A stretch of DNA of 64,000 nucleotides from Trichoplax sp. H2 (Eukaryota > Placozoa > Uniplacotomia > Trichoplacea), in NCBI GenBank assembly GCA_003344405.1, contig NOWV01000021.1, positions 62,001 through 126,000 on the forward strand, written 5' to 3'. The notes beneath the pieces are model-generated. The model was not told the DNA's origin, searched no databases, and saw only the letters and a list, made by a program, of their open reading frames with translations. A program made the position numbers and the translations under genes. Shown piece after piece: positions 51,701 through 61,900 of this stretch; the stretch's first letter is position 1, and each line of letters opens with the position of its first letter.

Positions 51701-52593
51701 CCAAAAAATATGTTATTAAAGAGTCTATGAAATATCCCAATCATAGCCACTGGATGAGTGATTTAAAGAACTCCATTAGTAAAGTAAAACTAAGAGATCT
51801 AATCCTTCCTGGAACCCATGATTCTGCTTGTTATGATATGGTATTTTCTTTAGCGGATTCGTGGACGCAAACCCAATCCGAAACGTTCGAGAATCAACTT
51901 TTAGATGGAATACGCTATTTTGATTTACGCACAGAATATAAGAAAGGCAGTAAGGATAAATTTCGCTTCGTACATAATACGTGGCTAACTACTACTAGTG
52001 TACCAAATTTTCTGCAATCAGTAAAGACCTTTGTCTCTAAATATCAAGAAATTATAATACTAGATTTTAATCACTTTTATTATTTCAATGCGAATATCCA
52101 TGATGAATTAATTGAAGTAATCATGAAGCATATTGGCAATGATATGGCTCCAATAAGTTTCACACAAGATGTTATTATTGGCAAAATGTGGGATCAAAAT
52201 AAGCGTATTATTGTAGCTTATGATGGTAAAAGTCAATCATTAAAGAATCGAAACAATAAGAAATTGTGGCCAGCCATTCGATCAGTATGGCCCAATGTAG
52301 ATCATGTTCAAGATGCTAAGAAGAAACTTGATCAAGAAGTTGATCGTAATCATACCAGTCTATGGGTTCTACAGGGAATTCTAACGCCTCTATCAGAGTC
52401 AATAATACCTTTTAGCGTTCAACATTTAGCCAATACTATGAATTCAAATCTAAATACTTGGTTAGAGAACGATTGGCTACATAAAAGTATCAACATAGTT
52501 ATTTCAGATTTTTATCTAGGTAACAATGTAGTATCAATTGCAGTGCAAAGAAATCAAGCTAAAGACCGTGCTCTAAATGTAACAATTGGATAA
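48718..52593 (+). CDS. apparent chimera: M1 aminopeptidase N-terminal domain joined to a PI-PLC X domain
   Basis: Exons 48718-49340, 50193-50365, 50645-50748 and 50884-52593 join in phase (2,610 nt, 869 residues). Exons 1-3 match exons 1-3 of the flanking aminopeptidases in order and in intron phase (2, 1, 0). They encode a basic N-terminus, one membrane segment (ITLGVLLMILVMKLWL), a Ser/Thr stalk, the M1 N-terminal fold (NIKAKEYYVNLSMDI, GHYYIRFNLTSQIAS), and a worn CFDEP region reading YLNEKQFKINFKAVIV. The GAMEN, HEXXH and downstream exons are absent. Exon 4 begins GTC AGT TAT AAA ATG at a CTCTAG acceptor and is open to 52593. It encodes two beta-sandwich-like repeats and a phospholipase C X domain with both histidines. 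The product would be a type II membrane protein with an outward-facing phospholipase domain and no peptidase activity. Alternatively exons 1-3 are a decaying pseudogene and ATG 50896 starts a separate gene. The phase match supports but does not prove the fusion. Confidence 0.6.
50884..52593 (+). CDS. intronless PI-PLC X-domain exon with two N-terminal beta-sandwich repeats
   Basis: If translated alone from ATG 50896 it gives 565 residues without a signal peptide. Residues about 35-135 and 195-285 are two copies of a module: a hydrophobic strand, W, then DFIAVFNKIP or DYVAIYNHDP, then YYW or QWCW, then YYYVVYYTY or HYFAAYISYDY. This layout resembles SKICH-type or Ig-like domains; that is inference. 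The X domain follows, with LRDLILPGTHDSACYDM (first catalytic His), LLDGIRYFDLRT, RFVHNTW (second His), EIIILDFNHFYYF and INIVISDFY, as in PLCXD-type proteins. These proteins lack the EF-hand, Y and C2 domains of signalling PLCs. The exon is 1.7 kb without introns in a locus where exons are mostly below 200 nt, which suggests a retroposed origin. Confidence 0.85.
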   Translation, partial: VSYKMDPLSVSQEIQKSGINTQRNNRMHRQCENLNLKVAKQKWGSPYNQSFLIIQWDTSWQPGEFDFIAVFNKIPKSPFNHLPRQYYWIKYARNNTIVTDVVYRQNLYYYVVYYTYKRNPASLQGFGFTPVKVIWIYNNLTNLPAMQDDSGYAAQPHPRISPQDVNIKESVIQLQDSQNYTNHYPFLTASGQHTLDIGIDLSLTFNLNWYHPHDVDKWDYVAIYNHDPKNVSGYIANQWCWVSDYKTGFCNTGVQFDRQHHYFAAYISYDYHAKKYVIKESMKYPNHSHWMSDLKNSISKVKLRDLILPGTHDSACYDMVFSLADSWTQTQSETFENQLLDGIRYFDLRTEYKKGSKDKFRFVHNTWLTTTSVPNFLQSVKTFVSKYQEIIILDFNHFYYFNANIHDELIEVIMKHIGNDMAPISFTQDVIIGKMWDQNKRIIVAYDGKSQSLKNRNNKKLWPAIRSVWPNVDHVQDAKKKLDQEVDRNHTSLWVLQGILTPLSESIIPFSVQHLANTMNSNLNTWLENDWLHKSINIVISDFYLGNNVVSIAVQRNQAKDRALNVTIG

Positions 52594-54655
52594 AGATTAT
52601 TTATAATCTGATCGTTGACTACATTTTATTCTTGTAGGATCCTCTAATGTTTATTTTAAGACTAAAAAGTATATATACGCATGTAGCTATCGAACTGCTA
52701 ACTGATAAGGTCGTATAGCAGACTATAAATAGAAAATAATGAAAATATCATATCTGTGAAATTACAGTACTGCCCTACAGTGTACTTGCAAATGTTCACA
52801 TTAAAATTAGTTCATAGAACTACCATTCCTAAGTACATTAAATTACTAAATTACTATTCCATCATCATGAGAGTTCTTAACGTTAAAATGTTTGTCATTT
52901 ATATTGATTTCCGTACTATAAAATTTTTATTGTAAGACATGCCATTAATATTATCAATGGTCGATATAAACAGTTTCTTGGATTAGAATTTGAGATGAAT
53001 CATACATTACTCAACAATCGCCTATTTAAGGTGTTTAAGCGTTTACATTTAATAGGATACAGATTTTAAAAAGCAGTTCAAACCTGTTTTCAAATTCGAT
53101 TATACGCATATTTCGTTAGAAAATGAATAAACTAATAGAAGAAGTAAGATACTCGTGTTAGATAAGATATGTTTTGAATAAGTCTCTCACTTCAGTGATA
53201 ATTTTATGCTTTTTGTTGAACTATGATGGCAGGACAAGTTGACCAAAGTCACTTTTTAAACTTTGTCACTTCTGTAATAAGATTTAAGGGATTCTTTGAA
53301 GTATTTGATTACTCAAAATAAAATTTCACTACAAGATTTGATGTATATTAATTAATACTGAATCCATACCAAGTCCAGAGTAGTACAATTTTCATTTTAA
53401 TGAGAAATATAGAAAGTTGTTGTAATATAACTGAAAGCGATACAGAGATGGACAATCTTTCATATCTGCAGTAGTTTAAGGCGTTCAAAAGGTGTACTTG
53501 GCCATAGCTTTAATGACTTTCATATACGCGTATTGTAAATTACAGTTTTTGTACTTCATCCTGGTAAAATTGAATTTGTAAATATTGTTTTGTGCATTTG
53601 AATGATAAGCAATGATATGCATAACACACTATGACTTTAAAGGCTCAGTAATTATAGAATTTAAATAGAAGTTTGTATCGTTATGCCTTTTTCAGTGAAC
53701 GTAATAATTTACTGAATTGATCGGTAAATGGTGGCATATAATAGTAATAATAAATTATACCGCGGTAATTATGGGATCCTAATACGCAAATTATATCCAA
53801 TCATTTCCTCTTATATAAGCCTAATAGAAGGCTTATATTATTATTAAAATTTAAATATTTTAAACCATTTCAAATGCATACTATACGTTTAAGCTGTAAT
53901 CAGTGTCCAGAATAAAACAGGCCAGAATAGCTTTTGTATTATGAAGCATTTCTCTGTCAGTTAAGTAAAGAAAAATTTAAAATAAATATGCTTATTAAAT
54001 TGTAACTCAGCATTTTACTTGAATTAAAGTCCTTCGAAAATTTCCTTAGGAATCTAATTGTGCTAATACAGCATAACGTGAATAAGATGAATGTAAAATA
54101 AGTTTAACCTATACGTGTAGCCTAAGGGATGATATGATATGATTTATGGGCGGGTGAAATGCAGCATAGTTGATAACTTATTTAGGTATTTCTATATGTT
54201 TGCGTTTTAATTAATCATGGTTGTAGAAAAACGACATATACTAAATAGGATTTGCAATAGTGATAATTAGGCTAATCTTTGCTTCTGATTCATTCATCTA
54301 TCTTAGAGTGGCCAATTTCCGGGTTTGTACTTTATAGTTTTTATTTAATCATGTAGTAACGTTAATTTTACTCTGACTAACGAGTTTACTTGCAATAATG
54401 TCTTATTGAATTTTGCCAGGCATTAATACGTTTGTTGTAAATAGCCTACGCCTAGGTACGCTATAGATTGTGCTAGGTGATGTTGCGAAAGGGATGAAAA
54501 GGTGAGTGCGAAAGAAAAATATAGCTAGAGGGAAGATATCATATGACCTGTAAGTGGGAGCAACTTAGCGAGTGGGCTTTCTTAGAAATTATTGTAATAG
54601 CAGAATAGTTATAGTGCTATTCAAGCTACTAATTCACGACAATGGTACTGTTCAG

Positions 54656-54853
54656 TCATTTATTGGCAGTTTTATTGCATAACTGATTTTATAATGATTA
54701 CTTTCAACATTTTATCACGTACCATGATTATAGAAAGCATTCAATGGAATGCCGAAAAAGGCATCTTATTGTAATATACTTGGTAAGATCATTAATTGAT
54801 TTATAAACTGATACAAATAGGTAATTATTACTTTGGTCTATTATTTATATCAT
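54656..54853 (+). repeat. 198-bp direct repeat, copy 1, left of the gap
   Basis: Starts TCATTTATTGGCAGTTTTAT and ends TATTTATATCAT. It matches 55111-55308 at every base except one (T at 54750, C at 55205). Confidence 0.9.
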
Positions 54854-55090
54854 TGTAAGACAGTGTAATATTGTATTCTAAGTTGATGATATATTTAGTA
54901 ATGTCTACCGTAGGTGTTGTGTTCAACATGTGATAGATATACTCGTTAGAAGCTTAAGTATTAAATATAGCTAGCTTAGAAGGTGTAATCCTTTTGAAGA
55001 GGAGCGCTACAGTGCTCACACTAGAGCTTCACATGAAAGGTGTAAACTAGCCTGTATTTGAGATGCTAATACTGAAGTGTGTAGTAAGTA

Positions 55091-55110
55091 NNNNNNNNNN
55101 NNNNNNNNNN
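55091..55110. other. assembly gap (20 N)
   Basis: A run of 20 Ns, a placeholder between contigs. The true distance is unknown and could be negative, given the duplicated flanks. Confidence 0.98.
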
Positions 55111-55308
55111 TCATTTATTGGCAGTTTTATTGCATAACTGATTTTATAATGATTACTTTCAACATTTTATCACGTACCATGATTATAGAAAGCATTCAAT
55201 GGAACGCCGAAAAAGGCATCTTATTGTAATATACTTGGTAAGATCATTAATTGATTTATAAACTGATACAAATAGGTAATTATTACTTTGGTCTATTATT
55301 TATATCAT
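55111..55308 (+). repeat. 198-bp direct repeat, copy 2, right of the gap
   Basis: Begins at the first base after the Ns and repeats 54656-54853 with one substitution. Probably contig overlap or two haplotypes left unmerged. Confidence 0.9.
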
Positions 55309-55943
55309 ATATTGGCAATATGCTTGCGCTTATCAGTTTGGAGTCATGGATGTTACCTTTTATATATGATATAAATTATATGCTATTCCATATAATGATA
55401 TTGATTGACCAAGTAATCCTACTATAGACTTAAGGTTACGCATATTTGATTAAAACTTTTTATTGTAAGGATTTATTACAAGTACATTTTTTATTGGCGG
55501 CTACATCAATTACAGAAGTGCTGAAATAGATTTTAAGTCTGATAATTTACCAATAGTTATCAGTATTGTCTTGGTTATACAATATATCGGTTTATATATT
55601 ATACTCGGCGTTTCCATTGCCTAGAAGGGTTCTATTTTCCTTTGATTATCGTCGACTCAATGTGGTCGTGCAATGATTATAACGGCAAGATAGTAACAAT
55701 CGGATGCAATAAGAGTCTTACGATATTAATTGACTTTGAATAATTATTGGATGATTTTATTGCATAATCAAACGATTTCTGGGCGTGGAACTAATGTTAT
55801 GTAAATGATGTCAAAAGATTGATACAAGATACACATAAAATAGGTAAAGGTTGATCTTGTGGCGATTAACCTACCATAAAGCATCGTTTGCTGCCACGAG
55901 CGGATTGTACCTGAGGAGGTAGTAGTAACGATCGCAAAACAAC

Positions 55944-58900
55944 ATGTCGGAAAAACAAGTTCCAGATGTTCAATACAAGGGTAATGGAGAGCAGAAAGGC
56001 TTCTTCGTCAGCTATACTCAATTGGCTATTGCGGTAGTTGTTGTTATCGCAATTACTGTTGCAGTTGGCTTGATTGCAGGATTAACTGGCAATGCAGGAA
56101 GCGGTAGTCAAGCATCAACAGGTGGAACCACTGTTGCAATAACGATGGCTACCACTAAAGCCGCTGCTACGACAAAAGCAACCGTAGCTAGCACTACCAA
56201 AGGCCCAACTGTTAAGCCGACAACCCCAGCACCGCCAAAATATCCTGTTTTGGCTAAAGCTCGTTTACCCACAGATATTAAACCATCCGAATATTATTTT
56301 GAGTTAGACGTCGATATGACTACTTTATCATATACTGGCATCAATGTTATCAACTTTACTGTTGTTAATCCAACCAACATAATTGTCGTCCACATCGATG
56401 GTATTACTGTGACAGGGACTCCACAAGTTAGTACCGATCGCTACTTTAGTACTGGATTGCAGAATGTTATTGATCAAGGCAGCTACGCCAAAAACAACTA
56501 TTACTACACCGTCCTTCAGAGTAACCTGCAGGCTGGTGGCGTATATTATGTTCGGTATACCTATAACGCAAAATTATCTAGCGATCGTAGTGGATTTTAC
56601 AAGTATCAGTACACTAGAGCTTCGGATCGTGCAACTGTGTAAGTATAAAAACTAAAACGATAATGATTCAAATCAATCACTACTATAAGCTATATTTTAA
56701 GAGATAATTTACTCAATTATAAGAACAAATGGAGAGGGAGTTAAACTAGCTAGGAAACATAATATCCTACAGGAGAGAATATAACAATTCTTGCTACGAA
56801 GATTACTCTACAGACCCCCCTACTATTAACTTGTAAACACTTTATTGATGCTAATTTGTGACGGTAAAGTGATCATACCAGCACACAATATCATTTAAGC
56901 TCCCTACTGATTTGATTTATAGTGAAAATGACAGTCTTGAATAATATCATCTTTAGCTATTGATAGAAAATTTTTAGCAACGCTAGATAAGGCGCGTATC
57001 GATGCATGTAAAATCTGGTCACAAATTATGAATTTTAATATAGGCAAATCTAGTTCTTGATAGGTGATTGATGAATACTGCATGTCAAATCATGGTAGCT
57101 ACTTTACAAATATAGAATGAAAAAACTATTGTTATCACAGGTCTTTTACAGAATAATAGAGATTAAGGAGCGTCGTAACTGCTATGGCTAGGCAAAAAAG
57201 TTAGCAAGGAATAAATGCATACATGTACGAGTATGCCCTTATAGTAGGGTCAGTGAATGGAATAAGTTAGTATTTTAGATTACTTTTAAAAACAGCAACT
57301 GTTACGGATAAATTATACTATCGAAAAATCAAATTGGAAAGTATTGAAGTAATTTTGGATGATACGAGAACTGAAGAAGATTGCATAATTTTTATCATAT
57401 TTATATCCCACTGTTCCAATCACTTCAACAGATATTTATGATATCAAAATAGATTGACTAAAAATTCTCGATAACGCATGTTCATGCCCCTCTCTTATCT
57501 TAGCATACCACGATTGAAATGGCTATGCTAGTTTAAAGTTTTAAGTTGAAGTATCTGTTAACTATTTTTTGCAAACAGTGTAGTATTAAGCTAAAAATTG
57601 GCTATTATAAATTATAAATTAATGCAATAGTATTCCGATATGATAGTGACTAGCTTAGCATCGTCATTATCTACTAGTGCTACATAATTAGTCACATGAT
57701 AAAATTAGCATTCCTTAAAAGAATTTTCAAAATATTACGGTAACATTTACCATAACTTCGATTAATAGCTAACATCGCTGACGTCAGGGCGACTCGAGGA
57801 TACTCCTTATCTTATTATCTTTAAAACCTCTTTGTACACCGCGATATAATAGTTTGGGAAAAAATAGCCTATGGACAGATAAATGCGCTTCAGTACGTGC
57901 ATATACTTTTACATTACAGTATACCCACGTATTTAGATATCATATCCGACTGCCCTGGAATATAGGAAAGAGATTATTAAGTTACGGAAGTATATAGAAT
58001 GCTTGCTTACAGAAATTATTATGTAATATAAAATTTCCATTGGATTTACATACGATCTCAAATATCTTGCTAATTGTTAATATTAAACTTTACGAATTAA
58101 ATTGGACGAAGGAATGCTTTTGAAGTAATGGGATATAATAACTAGATCGATCACTGTTGACCGTTATCTTTATTAGCATGATAATAGTGATTGGTACATG
58201 AAGTCTCTGTGATATCTTTATTATATTAATATTTTTCTTATATCAAATTATTGTATTGACCGTTACAGTTTATCGCATTGTCATTAATATCGGATGATTC
58301 AATGTTCGTATGACCACATTATTTGTGTAAAACGTTTTATTTTCAACCAACGTTAAGAGCTATTATTTCCACGCCTTCTATTGTAAACTAAGTTTACTAA
58401 ACGGTGACCTATACTTATTTCCTAGTCTTATTTCCGTTAATAGAAAGACTATGATTACCCTTATAATTGAGATGAAAAAATAAAAGGGGCAAAATAGCAA
58501 AGAACCTACGACGATCATTTCCCGTAAATGAAAAAAATAAAAATATCTCAATTTGAAATTGAGATGTGTAATATCTTAAGAAAAAAGAAAGCTATAACTA
58601 TCTATACTTTTCCTGATATTTATCGACCCTAACTTGCCGGTATTGATGTTAATATGTATTGAAATGATAGTAAAACTGGTAGTATTAACTACCTTCCTTA
58701 GCGGGTTTGACATCACATGTAATAAGTTAAACAACTTGCTTTTGGGTGGGATCGCAATGTCATTATTCCATAATTTAATTTTTCTACGTCTACCTTTATG
58801 CAAACAAATTTACGCTCACTGTTCAAATGTTGCTACTGATAGTGCGTGGATGATTTCCTAAAATAAACATACATAGTTCCTTCAGGTTATACGTATCATG

Positions 58901-61900
58901 ATTTGATCAATACACACATCATTGAATACTTATTATAGCTAAAGGGCAAATTTAATATCAGCACGATATGCAATCGATATGGATAAACGTGACATTGTCA
59001 CAGTTTTTTAATGTTGTCAAGAATAAAATAACCTTACTTTTATAAGGAAAATGATCAAAAACATAAAATTCGATATATAGTGGCTAGCAGTTCTTGAAGA
59101 TTGATTTTCGAGCTGTCCTAGTATAAAATATAGATATTGATGAAATTACTCGCAGTTTATCAGTGCCTAGGAAAAAGTGTTTCTAATCCGTCAATGTTTT
59201 GGTACACAAAATACTAAAAAGTACCGATATTGAAACTAAAAGAGCCGTTATATCGTAGTTGAGTTCAGCTACATACACAAGAAAAATCAAAATTTTAATT
59301 ACTGCAATTAACTATCAAAAGAAAATGTTATTAAATATAATTATAGACAGACTACAATATCTAACAACAGTTTCTACATAATAAAAAGAGATATGGAATA
59401 AAATCACCATAAATTTGGGGGCATAAATCTTTAATGTTTACTAAAATTATTGCCAACTTCAAGAAACGGTAAATGAAATCCTTGAAATTGTAAAGATGCT
59501 TAAAGGCGCTATCAGTGAACGCCAAAATAATAGTTATGGCCAATTTTAGAAAGTTGTCTGAAACATTTACTTGGTAGAACTGTCAGTGATGTAATGATTC
59601 GATAATTTTTCCTTTCCTTAGTTATTCTCTTAGTCATGTACAAAGTGAAAGAGTTTTTGTATCATATCACTAAATCCAAGACAATATGTCTCCGTAACAC
59701 TTGTAATTCTTATTTAATAATCGATTTGTATGAGCCTGTTGTTATACCGCTTACAATATAGATAAATTATAAAAATAATAATATCTTGATAATTTGCATG
59801 ATAGATGGGCTGCAGCAAGTCAATTGGAAGATTTCTACGCAAGAAGAGTTCTTCCATGCTTTGATGAACCCGCAATGAAAGCAACCTTCCAGGCTAATAT
59901 CACGGTACCCAGCAACTACAGTGCCTTATGGAATACCATGAGAACTGGTGTGACTATGATGGGCGATAAGAAGCGCTTTGAATTTTCAAGTAAGTGTTCT
60001 ATAACAGTCATATTATGATCAATTGTCGTAATCATTTGATAGTCCTGAAATGAAAGATTTTCTGATTTTGGGCTAACTAAATTACTTCGTTCTACTTTAC
60101 GGGAATTTAGTCTGCTTTGTTAACTGTATGCGTATATCTATTATTTAGCCAAAACTCCAGTCATGTCCACATACTTAATGGCATTTACTGTTGATGATTT
60201 CGTTAACGTCAATGGTACAACTAATCGTAATACAATGGTAAATAGATATTTAATTTGAGATAGAATCCTCTTTATGATATATTATATATATTATAGTCAT
60301 GTCCTTTCATAATTTTCAATTCAAACATAACAGTTTATTCTTTTTCTGTAGGTTCGCGTATTTTCTCGTCCTGGTATAAAACAATATAGCAATTATGCCC
60401 TTGGAGCTGCTATTAACATTACAGAATATTTTGAGAGTCTTTTTGGCCTAAATTACCAAATGGGCAAACAAGGTAATGGCCTTGATTCTATCAAGAATTT
60501 AATTTAATTTAATTACTATATTACGACTAATGTAGACAGCTGCAGTAAAATTGCCCAAAAATTTGACGAATCTTATTCCATTATATTATTGATAAAACCC
60601 TATAGATCATGTCGCAGTTCCTGTTTTTGCTGCCGGTGCTATGGAAAATTGGGGTCTTATTTTATACCGTGAGGAATTATTAAGCTACGATCCCTACTAC
60701 ATTAACTCCAACGGTCTAGAATCGATTGTTACCGTCATTTCTCACGAATTGGCTCATATGGTAAGTCCATCCAAAACTGACCTGTCAAAATGTACTTTGA
60801 ATTTATTTATTTGGCTATATCCTTACATTGATAATCTATCATTCATTTAGTGGTTTGGTAACTTGGCTACTTTACAATGGTGGAATCATTTGTGGTTAAA
60901 TGAAGCCTTTGCCAACTTTTTCCAGAATTTTGGTGCTGCTCCTTATGAACCAGGCCTGTTCTTAGTAAGTCTATAAGATTTGCACACATTTATTGGCTAG
61001 AATTGTATCAATGGCCACGATTAATTTATTGCTATCTGTAATCGTTATTATTAGATGCAGCAATTTGTTCTGGATAGCGTACAGAGCGGTTTGTCAACTG
61101 ATTCCTCTCCAACCTCTCATCCAATTGTTCCACCTTCCGCATATGGTCCGTTCTTTGATAGAATCACTTATCAGAAGGTATTACTAGCGATAATAAAGTG
61201 TTATAAGCTAAATTTTAAAATTTCATTGATAAAGGCGCAATAAGGAATTATCATACTATTCGTCTTATTTCGATCTGTTAGCTTAAAAAATCTCTTCCAT
61301 TTATTACAATTATAGGGAGGTTCTGTTTTACGTATGTTCCGCGATTATCTTGGTCATGATAACTTTTTCACCGGATTAAGGGTATGCAAATTTAGATTAC
61401 GTATATTAGCTATAGGTATTTATAATACCGCACTCTTCTCTTAGTAAGGTATTTCATTCATTGTTGTATAGCAAGTCATTTTTCATTTCAAGACTACCTG
61501 ACGATTAGCTGTTATTACGATTACATTAATACGAAATAGGGTGATATATTGCGGAGAATTTTAAGGAATTAATAACAATGATGACGACTGATTTGGTGTC
61601 ATCTTATAACGATAATTTAATAGTCTGTGAAAATATTTATTTCTGTGGCTACGATTGTATCAGTTAAAAGCTTGTAGAAAGGTCAACGGAAACTTTCAAT
61701 AAGGAGTTTGGCTAATAATACTGATTAATGCAGTGATTTCGAAAATCTAGAATCATTACTTAACTTTCCCTATTTGCAATGATATTTGTCCCTTTGATTG
61801 TCGGTACATTGTTAAAAAATGTGGATGATCCCACGTTGCATTAGGAATTTTGATGAATAATCGGTATAGCGACGACAAGCTCAATATTCCTAAAACACTT

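Larger units (their letters stand above)
52594..55943. other. intergenic, no gene seen, contains an assembly gap
   Basis: AT-rich sequence with no coding exon recognised. It holds 20 Ns at 55091-55110 and the duplicated 198-bp segment on both sides. The end must include the aminopeptidase B promoter. Confidence 0.6.

Noticed and set aside
51202-51750. Minus-strand frames inside the PLC-X exon
   Set aside because: Shadow frames of a long conserved coding exon.
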